From NCBI GenBank assembly GCA_029260075.1, contig JAJDDY010000089.1:62001-126000 (forward strand): 64,000 nt of DNA. The letters are read 5' to 3'. The notes under the pieces are model-generated. The model searched no databases. It saw only the letters and a list, made by a program, of their open reading frames with translations, and had not been told where the DNA came from. Position 1 is the first letter of the stretch; each line of letters starts with the position of its first letter. The DNA comes from Phycisphaerae bacterium. Lineage in GTDB: Bacteria > Planctomycetota > Phycisphaerae > UBA1845. Positions 27,575 through 36,609 of this stretch are shown here, in pieces. The position numbers and the translations under genes are program-made.

Positions 27575-28912
27575 ATGCGATGCATATCACGTCTTAGCAC
27601 ATTGCTTGCCGTCGTATCGATTATCAGCTTCTCGCTCGGTGGCTCAACGTTCGCATGGGCGCAGCACGGTCACGGCGGTGGCGGACACAGAGGCGGTGGT
27701 CATCGTGGCGGTGGCCACAGCGGCGGTAGTCACGGCGGCAGAGGTTTCAGCCGAGGAGGTCACAGCGGCGGACGCTCGTCTGCGCACCGTGGCGGAGGTT
27801 CACGTGGACATGCATCGAGAAGCTCCAGTCGTGGTCACTTGGCCGGTCGTAGTAGCTCATCTCGATATTCCAGCGGGTTCGGTTCACGCGGCACCTCCCA
27901 TCGCGGTGTAAGTCGTGGACACAGCGGACGTAGCGCCGGTCGAACCGGGCATTCGCGATCCAGCTACGCGCGAAGTGGCGGCCACAGTTCTCTTGGGCGA
28001 GGTGGACACAGTAGTTTCAGCGGCCGCAGTCACCAATCCTATGGGCGCGGCGGACATGGCGGCTCGCTGGGAACATCGCACGGCACTTCCGGCGGTCATT
28101 CCTCGTACGGATCACGCGGATCTTCGCACGGCGGTTTCGGGCGTGGTCACGCTGGATCAAACAGGTTTGGCTCTGGCGCCGGTCACGGTCTTGGTTACGG
28201 CGTCGGCCACGGAATCGTTAACGGCGTCGGTCATGGGATCGGTTACGGCGGCGGCTATGGATATGGTCACGGCTCCTACGGCGTTGGGCATGGGTACGGA
28301 TACGGTCACGGTTCGTACGGGTATGGACATGGTTACGGGCTCGGGTATGGCTACGGCCACGGGTACGGGTACGGGTTCGGACTCGGGATTGGGATCGGGT
28401 ACGGTGTCGGACTCGGTTTTGGTTACGGGCACGGTTATGGACACTACGGCTATGGACATTATGGTGACTATGGCGGTTACGGTTACGGGTACTACGGTGT
28501 AGGCCTGTACTTGGGAGCCGGCTACTACGATTATCCGTACTACGGCTCGTATGGAGCGTACGGCTATCCCTCGTACTACGGTGGCGGCTATAGCGCGCCC
28601 GTATACTACGACGATTCGTACACCTACGCCCCGGTCTTCATCGATGATTCGGACGCGGTTGAGACAGATGATGGCGGTGCCTATCCGGCGATCAACAACC
28701 AAACGTCGCGTGACAACAAAGAGCATGTGGAAGACAATCGCCCCAATCGGGAGGTCTTGGTAATGCCACTTCCGGTAGGCATTCCGGCTGAAGCACCCGA
28801 AGAGCTGCCTCCCCTGAACAAGGACGAGTCGCCGGATCATTCCCACGATCACAACAAGGACGACGCGAAGGATCAGCACGGCGGGTCTACCGAAGGGACA
28901 ACAGGGACATGA
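27575..28912 (+). CDS. Secreted Gly/His/Ser/Tyr-rich low-complexity protein
   Basis: 445 aa from the ATG at 27575 with a strong GGGAGGTAA site. The signal peptide (LLAVVSIISFSLGGSTFAWA) is followed by a Gly-His-Ser-Arg-rich region (about 27-215), a Gly-Tyr-His repeat region (about 215-350, with runs such as GYGHGYG), a Tyr-rich segment, and an acidic Pro-rich tail ending in a His/Asp-rich stretch (DHSHDHNKDD). The composition suggests an extracellular structural, adhesive or metal-binding protein. The stop overlaps the next gene's start (ATGA), tying it to a VWA lipoprotein. Regular codon repeats make the opposite strand open as well. Confidence 0.75.
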   Translation: MRCISRLSTLLAVVSIISFSLGGSTFAWAQHGHGGGGHRGGGHRGGGHSGGSHGGRGFSRGGHSGGRSSAHRGGGSRGHASRSSSRGHLAGRSSSSRYSSGFGSRGTSHRGVSRGHSGRSAGRTGHSRSSYARSGGHSSLGRGGHSSFSGRSHQSYGRGGHGGSLGTSHGTSGGHSSYGSRGSSHGGFGRGHAGSNRFGSGAGHGLGYGVGHGIVNGVGHGIGYGGGYGYGHGSYGVGHGYGYGHGSYGYGHGYGLGYGYGHGYGYGFGLGIGIGYGVGLGFGYGHGYGHYGYGHYGDYGGYGYGYYGVGLYLGAGYYDYPYYGSYGAYGYPSYYGGGYSAPVYYDDSYTYAPVFIDDSDAVETDDGGAYPAINNQTSRDNKEHVEDNRPNREVLVMPLPVGIPAEAPEELPPLNKDESPDHSHDHNKDDAKDQHGGSTEGTTGT

Positions 28913-30426
28913 AGATCGTTGAATCGGGGAGACGGAATCCATTGCTCGTGGTTCTCGTGCCACTCTTGCTTGTCGGTTGCCGGACGGGAGATGGACGTGA
29001 CGCCAGCCTGATGGCGAGCCCGCCACCTGTGGTGTCCGAAGGCGCATTGGCGGCGTTCGATGACAGCGACGATGCACACGAGCACGACGCCTCGACTCCG
29101 CCGGGGGCCGAGGTCGCGGCCGGCGCCGTCACGTTGCGGGCGACGTTGAGTCACTCGTTCTACAGTAAGTCCGTTCCCGATCGCCTCACGCTCAAAGTCG
29201 ATCTAAGCGCCGCGGATACGCAACCGACGAAACGGCGGCCGCTGAACTTGGCGTTGGTGTTCGATCGGTCCGGATCGATGGCCGACGAACAAAAGTTCAT
29301 GCACTCCATGCAAGCGGCCAACATTGTGTTCGAGAACCTTTCGGAACACGATATCGTTTCCTTGATCGCATTCAATGACGCAGCCGTCGTCTTGTCTCCG
29401 GCGGGCCGAGCGGTCAACAAAGATTTCCTTCGTTATCGTCTCGGACAAGTCGGTCCCACTGGTAACACGAACCTGAGCGCCGCGTTACTGGAGGCGTTTG
29501 CCCAAATCGATAGCAAGAGCGCCGACGGGCAGTTGAAGAGAGTCATTGTCCTGACAGACGGGCTAGCCAACCGGGGGGTCACGAATCCCGAAAAGCTACG
29601 CAAGCTGGTGGCCGCAGCACACACCCGCGGCATTGGTGTGTCGACACTTGGATGCGGCACCGATTTTAGCGAGAAAGTGCTTACCAATCTCGCCAAAGCC
29701 GGCGGTGGCCGCTACACCTACGTTCGCTCGGGCGAATTGATTCCCGACGCTGTGTCCGCAGAGTTGGACGGTCTACTTGATGTCATTGCGCAAAACGCCA
29801 AGCTGGAAATCCGCGTGACGTCCGGGGCGGCCATTACGCATGTGTACGGACGCCTCGTTCGTGATCCTGTGCCTAATTTCAGGTTCGAACTCGGCGACAT
29901 TCGCATCGGTGAACGGGGCTCGTTTCTTGTCGAGCTCGCACCCAACACCTTCGCCAAAGGGGCCACCGTTGGCGTGGACGTGACGATAACGCTAGACAGC
30001 CCGGAGACGGGTACGCGAGATCAATACACCGTTCGGAGCGAGGCCCGGTTCTCAAGAAGCGTCGACGAAGTACAGAAAAGCCGAAACAAGAACGTGTTGG
30101 TATACGCCAACGTGCTCAACGCTATGGAAAAGGCAGAGGAGGCCATGCAGGGGTTGGACATCGAACGATTCAAGGAAGCCAACGCCCTATTCGAACGCTT
30201 CTATGCGGACGCGCATCAACACGCGATCGACACCCGGGATCAGCAACTACTGAATCAGACTTTCCTGTTGAGGCATTTCATGGCTGAGCTGTCGTCTATC
30301 AGCGAGCGGACGTTGATCCACGACCACGATAAGGCGCGGCAGCAGATCAAGAAGGAGGCGGACTACCGGCGGTATCTGCTGGAGCACCATCGATCGGACC
30401 ATCCGTCCGGCGGTCATTCCTCATAA
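28909..30426 (+). CDS. VWA-domain lipoprotein
   Basis: 505-aa protein with a lipoprotein signal (LLVVLVPLLLVGC). The von Willebrand factor A domain (about 105-275) has a complete MIDAS: DRSGSM, the threonine in TGNTNLS, and the aspartate in VLTDGLAN. A beta-rich segment follows (about 285-375), then a C-terminal helical region (390-500). This matches bacterial surface VWA proteins that bind protein partners through Mg. Overlap with the low-complexity protein by 4 nt suggests the two act together at the cell surface. No enzymatic role is visible. Confidence 0.88.
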   Translation: MKIVESGRRNPLLVVLVPLLLVGCRTGDGRDASLMASPPPVVSEGALAAFDDSDDAHEHDASTPPGAEVAAGAVTLRATLSHSFYSKSVPDRLTLKVDLSAADTQPTKRRPLNLALVFDRSGSMADEQKFMHSMQAANIVFENLSEHDIVSLIAFNDAAVVLSPAGRAVNKDFLRYRLGQVGPTGNTNLSAALLEAFAQIDSKSADGQLKRVIVLTDGLANRGVTNPEKLRKLVAAAHTRGIGVSTLGCGTDFSEKVLTNLAKAGGGRYTYVRSGELIPDAVSAELDGLLDVIAQNAKLEIRVTSGAAITHVYGRLVRDPVPNFRFELGDIRIGERGSFLVELAPNTFAKGATVGVDVTITLDSPETGTRDQYTVRSEARFSRSVDEVQKSRNKNVLVYANVLNAMEKAEEAMQGLDIERFKEANALFERFYADAHQHAIDTRDQQLLNQTFLLRHFMAELSSISERTLIHDHDKARQQIKKEADYRRYLLEHHRSDHPSGGHSS

Positions 30427-30489
30427 CACCATCGCCTGCATCGGCGCGACGGGGTCAAGTGCAGTGTACTACGGACTACTATGGCGGGG

Positions 30490-31101
30490 CTACAAATTGA
30501 GCTTGTCATAGTCTTCCCGCGTATCGACATCGTTCAAAATGGCCACGTCGTCGATAGCGACTTCGCACACCACGTCGGCACACAATAGCGGAAGTTCGTT
30601 CAATCCACCGTCCAATTCGTTGAGCGTTTTACGAAGCGATACCGGGAACAGTATGGGGTGCCCCCGTTTCCCGTTGCAAGTTGCAATGATGATGCTCGAG
30701 GGGCTATCGCGAAACGCAGCGATACATCGTCGACATGCGTCTTGGGGAACCGTCGGCATGTCGGCAGGGATCACGAGAACGCCGGCGTCGAGTGATGGGC
30801 CGAACATGTCGTCCAAACGGACCAACCCAAGTCGGATCGAGTCGATCATTTGACTTGACGGATCGTCGTTGATCGCGATGACCAAACGGTCATCTTGGGG
30901 AAGTTTGATCGCCTCGACAAGCTCCGTTCTTGTAACAACCACAGCAGCATCTACACCCGCGTCGAGCATGGTTTGCGCCGTGCGCGCCGCCATCGTTCCC
31001 CCACTGATCGGCAACGACTGCTTGGGAACGCCCATTCGCCGACTCATGCCCGCAGCCGGAAGGATTCCGTACACCCGAACTTGCGAAGTCGTCGGTGTCA
31101 T
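30490..31101 (-). CDS. mocA: Molybdenum cofactor cytidylyltransferase-like NTP transferase
   Basis: 203-aa MobA/MocA-type nucleotidyltransferase. The nucleotide-binding motif is ILPAAGMSRRMGVPKQSLP; further motifs are VIPADMPTV and GHPILFP. MocA forms molybdopterin cytosine dinucleotide for xanthine-dehydrogenase-family enzymes. The start overlaps the xdhC stop by 4 nt (31098-31101), and a molybdenum hydroxylase lies upstream on the same strand, which supports MCD synthesis rather than MobA or another sugar/CDP transferase role. Confidence 0.85.
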   Translation of the reverse strand: MTPTTSQVRVYGILPAAGMSRRMGVPKQSLPISGGTMAARTAQTMLDAGVDAAVVVTRTELVEAIKLPQDDRLVIAINDDPSSQMIDSIRLGLVRLDDMFGPSLDAGVLVIPADMPTVPQDACRRCIAAFRDSPSSIIIATCNGKRGHPILFPVSLRKTLNELDGGLNELPLLCADVVCEVAIDDVAILNDVDTREDYDKLNL

Positions 31102-32039
31102 GGCGTTGGTACCGGCGTCGGTCCTTCGATCGCTTGGTGTTGATTCGCGCGGCGGACGCTGACCAACTCAGCCGCAATGCTCACAGCAATCTCGTCGGTG
31201 GTTACGGCGCCGATCTTCAAACCGATCGGCGCATGGACTTCGGCCAGCAACGCCTCGCTGGCGCCCGCTTGCCGCAAGTCGTCGAAGATGACTTTGATCT
31301 TGCGCCGACTCCCGATCATGCCAATATATTGGGCTTGCGATCCGAGCACGGCGCTGAGCGCGGCTTCGTCATGCTTGTGCCCGCGCGTGACGATGACGAC
31401 ATACGTTGCGCCCGCCCGCACCTGCTTCTTGAGCAGTTCGGCGATGTCACCAACATGTACGATGACGGGTGGTGGAAAACGGCGTTCGTTCGCATAGTCA
31501 ACCCGTTCGTCGATGACGTTCACTTCGAACCCGACCCGCAGGGCAACCTCGGCGAGCACGCGACTGATATGCCCGGCGCCGGCGATCAATAGCCTGGGTG
31601 CAGCCTCCAGGCGCACGCGGTATTCCACTAGCTGTTCGTCGTGTTCAACACGGATGGGAATGGTCGCGGCGCCGGACTCAAGCGCCCCTGCGGCTTCTAG
31701 ATACGATCCGAGGTCGTCGCTGGGGTTGAGCGGGCAGATAGCGACGTCCATCTCGCCGCCGCAAATCATACCGTCGTCATATCCAAAGTCGGCGTCGAGC
31801 TTGAAGGTCACGAGTCGCCCAGTCTGGGCACCGAGCTGCTGATGTGCTTGACGGCGCACGTCCGCTTCAACACAACCGCCGCCGAGCGTGCCGATGATGG
31901 TAGCGCTCTGGTCAACACAAATCATGACCCCGGCTGGTTGCGGGGTCGATCCGCGCGTGGCGACCACAACGCAAAACGCAACGCATCGACCTGCGTCGTG
32001 CTCGGATAGGACGGTGCGTAGTACATCTCGCGGCGTCAT
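31098..32039 (-). CDS. xdhC: XdhC/CoxI-family molybdenum hydroxylase maturation factor
   Basis: 313-aa XdhC-like protein. The N-terminal XdhC_CoxI domain contains VVVATRGSTPQPAGVM and IGTLGGGCVEADVRRQ. The C-terminal Rossmann-like domain begins with LLIAGAGHISRVLAEVA and includes VVIVTRGHKHDEAAL and YIGMIGSRRKI. XdhC proteins bind Moco, promote its sulfuration and insert it into xanthine-dehydrogenase-type enzymes. It is coupled to mocA and is downstream of the molybdenum hydroxylase, separated by the radical-SAM gene and an inverted repeat. Confidence 0.93.
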   Translation of the reverse strand: MTPRDVLRTVLSEHDAGRCVAFCVVVATRGSTPQPAGVMICVDQSATIIGTLGGGCVEADVRRQAHQQLGAQTGRLVTFKLDADFGYDDGMICGGEMDVAICPLNPSDDLGSYLEAAGALESGAATIPIRVEHDEQLVEYRVRLEAAPRLLIAGAGHISRVLAEVALRVGFEVNVIDERVDYANERRFPPPVIVHVGDIAELLKKQVRAGATYVVIVTRGHKHDEAALSAVLGSQAQYIGMIGSRRKIKVIFDDLRQAGASEALLAEVHAPIGLKIGAVTTDEIAVSIAAELVSVRRANQHQAIEGPTPVPTP

Positions 32040-32131
32040 GCGTCCATCATAGCTGATCGGCGCGCACCGATACAGTCGGACCGCGGCGACGGGTGGCTAC
32101 GGTGTGCCTGACAGAATCGGCGGTCATTTAT

Positions 32132-32225
32132 CAGAGCATAGGGCGCAAGCCCTGTGACCAGTCTGGTATCGAAGCAGCGCAGTACTCGCTCGTATTAGGT
32201 CTGTGGGCTTGCGCCCACAGCTCTG
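32132..32225. repeat. 21-bp inverted repeat (GGGCGCAAGCCC core)
   Basis: Arms 32132-32152 and 32205-32225 (18 of 21 positions pair, with a perfect 12-bp core GGGCGCAAGCCC) enclose a 52-nt loop, between the radical-SAM gene and xdhC. It may terminate the upstream transcript or be a dispersed repeat remnant; there is no T-run. Confidence 0.6.
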
Positions 32226-32286
32226 ACAGGGCGTGCAGCCTTCAAACATTGTTGTACGACCCGCCTAATCTGTCACACACCCACGG

Positions 32287-33630
32287 CTACGCGTATCCGG
32301 CGTCGCGATGACCGGGTAGGTAGAACATGGGGAGGAATCGATCTACTCGTAACAGGCCGTCGCGCGTTAGGGTCACGCCGTTCACGTCAACTTGAATCTC
32401 ACCGTCGCGTTGAAGCTCTTGCAATGCGTCGGCGAATCGATGCAGCGGGTCAACGCAGAAGCGGTCGCGAAGTCTGTCCACATCGACGTGCCCGAGTTTC
32501 AGTTGCAAAACGAACTCGCGGATCAGACGCTCATCGTTGTTCAGCTCATAGGCTCGCCGGATCGGCAACGCCTGGCCGCGAACGTGTTCAAAGTAGCGCT
32601 CGTCTGAGGCGATGTTTTGGAAATGCACGCCATCGAGATACGAAAACGAAGCCACACCAAGCCCTACGAGATCAGCGCCGTGATACTGTGCATCTTGATA
32701 GACAAAGGTGTGTTCCTTTTCGTCGCGCACCGCAGAGTAGGCGCTGCGAACGGTGTATCCCGCCGCTTCGAGTCGATCGAAAGCGATACCGAGGCGTCTC
32801 CGTTTTTCCGGCCATGATATGAGGTCGACGTCTACACCACCCGCGTCCAACTCATGACATAGCGGCGTATTGACCGGTATCTCAAGCTGATAGATTGTGA
32901 CACTCTCGGGTGCCATGGCGATGACACGATCGACGCTTTCGAAAAATGATGCTTCCGTTTCACCGACGAGGCCAACGATAAGATCGATGTTGACCAAGGG
33001 AAACCCTGCGATGCGGATGGCTTCGTATGCCCTGTCTACGTCTGCGGCGAGATGAACGCGCCCGTTTTGCCGAAGCACGTCGTCGTTGAACGACTGCACG
33101 CCGAGGTTGACTCGCGTCACGCCGTTGTCGCGGAGGATACTTAGCTTGGATCCCGTCGCGGTCTTCGGCGCACACTCGAAGCACACCTCTTCGGCAGCAG
33201 TCCACGGCGCGATCGATTGCAAGCGGTCCATCACTCGCGCGAGCGTTTTGTTGGGCAGCAGCGACGGCGTGCCCCCGCCAAAGTAGACGAACGAAGGGTC
33301 TCGTCCCGCCATGGCTGGAGTGTTGCGATAGAGACGCCATTCGTCGGCCACCGCGTCGACATATACGTCCATGTCTCGGAGAGACTTGCCGGCATGTGAG
33401 AGGTAGTAGCAGTACTGACACCGCTCGACGCAAAACGGAATGTGAACGTATAGCCCAAGCGGCGCGTCCGAACAGGCTTGCGGCTTTTCGAGCAGCCGCG
33501 ACACGGCGCCCACCGTCTCTGGCGTCCACGTGGCAAACGGCGGATAGGTCGCGACAAAATAGTTCCCCGTTTGCGGCTCCTCGTCGCCGCATCCGACATG
33601 ACCTCCACTGTGATTCGGCTCAACATTCAT
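32287..33630 (-). CDS. HemN/HemW-family radical SAM protein
   Basis: 447-aa radical SAM protein. The cluster motif is CVERCQYCYY (C-x3-C-x2-C) near residue 62, preceded by LYVHIPF, and YFGGGTPSLLP follows, as in coproporphyrinogen III dehydrogenase and HemW. The C-terminal winged-helix-like part (about 345-440) is present. The CYY ending, instead of the CDF usual in HemW, and a 35-residue N-terminal extension suggest a divergent subgroup. It lies 51 bp after the molybdenum hydroxylase and in the same orientation; whether it serves that enzyme, haem chaperoning or haem synthesis cannot be decided. Confidence 0.8.
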   Translation of the reverse strand: MNVEPNHSGGHVGCGDEEPQTGNYFVATYPPFATWTPETVGAVSRLLEKPQACSDAPLGLYVHIPFCVERCQYCYYLSHAGKSLRDMDVYVDAVADEWRLYRNTPAMAGRDPSFVYFGGGTPSLLPNKTLARVMDRLQSIAPWTAAEEVCFECAPKTATGSKLSILRDNGVTRVNLGVQSFNDDVLRQNGRVHLAADVDRAYEAIRIAGFPLVNIDLIVGLVGETEASFFESVDRVIAMAPESVTIYQLEIPVNTPLCHELDAGGVDVDLISWPEKRRRLGIAFDRLEAAGYTVRSAYSAVRDEKEHTFVYQDAQYHGADLVGLGVASFSYLDGVHFQNIASDERYFEHVRGQALPIRRAYELNNDERLIREFVLQLKLGHVDVDRLRDRFCVDPLHRFADALQELQRDGEIQVDVNGVTLTRDGLLRVDRFLPMFYLPGHRDAGYA

Positions 33631-33681
33631 CTTGGTATGCGTGGTGTCGCTACTTCAGATCGCATAGTAGGGTTGGCGCAC

Positions 33682-36609
33682 TCAGGCCGACGCGGGCTCT
33701 TGGACGCGTTTCTTTGCGTTAAGCGCATTGAGGATCTTCTCCGGCGTGATTGGCAAATCCTTGATCCAAACACCCGTGGCGTTGGCGATGGCGTGCGCCA
33801 CGGCGCCGAGCACCGGAAGCGTACTTCCCTCACCGATTTCCTTCGCACCAAACGGACCGCGCGGTTCGTATGAGTCAACGAGGCCGCTGAATATTTCGGG
33901 AGCATCTTTGATCGTCATGGTAAGATAGCCGTGCAAGTTGGGATTGAGGATGCGGCCCTTCTCGTCGAACTGAACGTCTTCGAGAACGGTCTCGCTCGCG
34001 CCCATCACCACGGCACCCTCGACCTGACCGTGAACAGCCAGCGGGTTGATGGGGGTGCCGCAATCGTGATAGTCGGTGAACTTGTCGATCTTGACCTTGC
34101 CGGTCTCGAGATCGACCGAGACTTCGCACACCGCGCTTCCGAACGAGTAGGCTGGGCTCGTGCCCACGGTCGCCCCTTTGTAGCTGCCGCCAAGCCCGTC
34201 GGGCGGCTTGTACGCACCGGTCCCCACCAGCGGTCCATTGTCGTTGAAGTATTTACGTGCCACTTCTTCCCACGCTACACTGTTGGACGGAACGCTATCG
34301 ACGCTAACACCCTCTGGTTCGGCGTCGCGTGCGAACATCAGCCCGTTATGCGCTTCGACCATCGACTCGTCGCAGCCAAGGAGGCCCGCCGCGTAGGGTC
34401 TTAGCTTTTCAACGATCGCGACGCCGGCGCGCGACACGGCATGACCGGCCATCAACGTGACCCGCGACGAATAGGCGCCGAGGTCAAGAGGAGAGATGTC
34501 ACTGTCTTCGCTACGAATACGCAACCGCGAAGCCGGAATGCCCAGCGATTCCGCGCACATCTGCGTTAAGACGGTATCGCTTCCCTGACCGATCTCGGCG
34601 GCACCGATCATCAAGACAGCCGCCATACCGTCCTCGCTGATTTTCACGATCGCGTTGGCGTGCGGGAAGATCGACTTCTTCTGGAACGACTCGCGACCCT
34701 TCTCGTGTGAAAGCTGAACCTGCCCTCGGTAGATGCAATAGCCCGCGCCGGAGACGAACCCGCCGCATCCAATGCCGATACCCTTGCCCTTGGGAAGTTT
34801 GTTGTACTTCTGATCCCACTTCGCTTTTTCAGAGACAGCCTCCAGCGTACGCAGGAACTCGCAGCTTCCGACGTCCATCTCATTGACGGTCATCGAGTTC
34901 GACGTCATGGCGTTGCGCCGGCGAATCTCCACGGGGTCGATGCCAAGATCGTCCGCGACCATGCTGAGCAAACACTCAAACGCAAACCGCGGTTGCGGTA
35001 CGCCGTGACCGCGCATCGCACCGGCGGCGGGCTTGTTCGTCATCATCCGATAGCCGTCATACTTGTACGCCGGAAAACGATAGAGGGTTGGCAGCACACT
35101 TCCTGCGTAGTACGCGGTGGCTACGCCGAAGGAAGAATAGGCACCGCCGTCCAAGTAAATTTCGCTGGCGAACGAGCGGATGATTCCGTCGCGGTCCACG
35201 CCGATCTTGAACTTCATGTGTTGCTTGTGTCGACCGCGTCCGTGGTGAAACATCTCCTCTCGCGAGTAGACCATCTTGACCGGGCGGCCGAGCTTTTTGC
35301 TGAACAGCGCGGCGCACAGATCGAGCGGTGTGGTTTCGGCCTTGCCACCGAAGCCGCCGCCGACGGTCGGACGGATCACGCGAATCTTTCCGAGCGGAAT
35401 GTGCAGCACGTGGGCCATCATGTACTGCACGTAGTGTGGAACCTGCGTCGAAGAATAGAGCACAAGCGTACCGTCGTGATCCCACGTGGCGATCGATGCG
35501 TGTGGCTCGAGCGGCGACTGGTAGATATGGTTTCCGGTAAACGTTTCCTCACGTACGTGAAACGATTCTGCGAATCCCTGCTCGACGTCGCCAAAACTCT
35601 GCGCCACGTGCGTGTTGATGTTGCGCTCGTAGCGGTCGTGAATCTGCGGTGCGTCTTCTTCGGCGGCCAAATAGGGATCGAGCACGCAGGGTAACTCTTC
35701 GTATTCGACTTCAATGAGTTCGAGCGCAGCCTCCGCAGTACGTTCATCGATCGCCGCCACAGCCGCCACCTCGTCCTCGACGTGGCGCACTTTATCGCGG
35801 GCGAGCACGTACTCGTCGTATCGCGCGGGCGACACGCCATACTGCGTATCGGGAACGTCCTTTCCGGTAATGACCGCCAACACGCCGGGAAGGGCTTCCG
35901 CCTTCGACGTGTCGATGCGTTTGACGCGGCCATGCGCGATCGGCGACCCTAGGATTTTTCCGTAGACCATGTTGGGAAGCGTGATATCGTCCGTGTATAT
36001 CGCCCGCCCGGTAACTTTGTCGCCCGCGTCCACGCGTGGCATGGGTACACCAACGCTGGTGGCGGCACGCGAGCTTGGTCGGTAGTCGGATCGACCGTCT
36101 TGTTTTTCGCCGAGTGAATGGTTGGTCTTGGCGCAGGTGCCGTTGTCGCGGTAGTTCTCGCAGCGCGATACGGAGCGCATAATTCCGGAATACCCGGTGC
36201 AACGGCAGAGGTTGCCCGCGAGGGCGTCTTTGATTTCGTCGGACGTAGGATTGGGACGGCGATCGAGCAACGCGGTTGCGGAAAGCACCATACCGGGCGT
36301 GCAATATCCACATTGGACGCCCCCTTCGTGGACAAACGACTTCTGTAAAGGGGTCATCTGACCTTCGCAAGCAACGCCTTCGATCGTCGTGATTTTTCGA
36401 TCCGCGACGTCCGCCGCAAGCATAAGACACGCGTTCATCGGCCGACCGTCGATAAGCACCGTGCAGACTCCACAGTCTCCGACGCTGCATCCTTTCTTGG
36501 TCCCAGTGAGACGCAGCTTGTCGCGCAGTACGTCTACGAGCGTATCGTATGAATCGACAGCCACGGCGTACGTTTGCCCGTTGACGGATAGGTTGGCTAC
36601 GCTGCTCAT
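33682..36609 (-). CDS. Fused [2Fe-2S] + molybdopterin subunit, 4-hydroxybenzoyl-CoA reductase-like (HcrC-HcrA fusion)
   Basis: 975-aa xanthine-dehydrogenase-family protein. The N-terminal ferredoxin domain has ligands C41, C46, C49, C61; the second [2Fe-2S] domain has C100, C103, C135, C137 (GGVQCGYCTPGM, LCRCTGY). After a short linker the molybdopterin part runs from about 190 to 960: GGGFGGKAETTP, GAMRGHGVPQPRF, AEIGQGSDTVLTQMCAESL, LGAYSSRVTLMAGHA, and the catalytic-glutamate segment GAKEIGEGSTLPV. In Thauera these two parts are separate genes (hcrC, hcrA). The context (benzoyl-CoA pathway across the TetR gene) favours 4-hydroxybenzoyl-CoA dehydroxylation; other hydroxylase substrates remain possible. 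Confidence 0.8.
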   Translation of the reverse strand: MSSVANLSVNGQTYAVAVDSYDTLVDVLRDKLRLTGTKKGCSVGDCGVCTVLIDGRPMNACLMLAADVADRKITTIEGVACEGQMTPLQKSFVHEGGVQCGYCTPGMVLSATALLDRRPNPTSDEIKDALAGNLCRCTGYSGIMRSVSRCENYRDNGTCAKTNHSLGEKQDGRSDYRPSSRAATSVGVPMPRVDAGDKVTGRAIYTDDITLPNMVYGKILGSPIAHGRVKRIDTSKAEALPGVLAVITGKDVPDTQYGVSPARYDEYVLARDKVRHVEDEVAAVAAIDERTAEAALELIEVEYEELPCVLDPYLAAEEDAPQIHDRYERNINTHVAQSFGDVEQGFAESFHVREETFTGNHIYQSPLEPHASIATWDHDGTLVLYSSTQVPHYVQYMMAHVLHIPLGKIRVIRPTVGGGFGGKAETTPLDLCAALFSKKLGRPVKMVYSREEMFHHGRGRHKQHMKFKIGVDRDGIIRSFASEIYLDGGAYSSFGVATAYYAGSVLPTLYRFPAYKYDGYRMMTNKPAAGAMRGHGVPQPRFAFECLLSMVADDLGIDPVEIRRRNAMTSNSMTVNEMDVGSCEFLRTLEAVSEKAKWDQKYNKLPKGKGIGIGCGGFVSGAGYCIYRGQVQLSHEKGRESFQKKSIFPHANAIVKISEDGMAAVLMIGAAEIGQGSDTVLTQMCAESLGIPASRLRIRSEDSDISPLDLGAYSSRVTLMAGHAVSRAGVAIVEKLRPYAAGLLGCDESMVEAHNGLMFARDAEPEGVSVDSVPSNSVAWEEVARKYFNDNGPLVGTGAYKPPDGLGGSYKGATVGTSPAYSFGSAVCEVSVDLETGKVKIDKFTDYHDCGTPINPLAVHGQVEGAVVMGASETVLEDVQFDEKGRILNPNLHGYLTMTIKDAPEIFSGLVDSYEPRGPFGAKEIGEGSTLPVLGAVAHAIANATGVWIKDLPITPEKILNALNAKKRVQEPASA

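Noticed and set aside
28157-29077. Open 306-aa frame on the minus strand under the Gly-rich gene
   Set aside because: Val/Pro/Thr repeats mirror the Gly-Tyr-His codon repeats on the other strand; no ribosome site or family feature.
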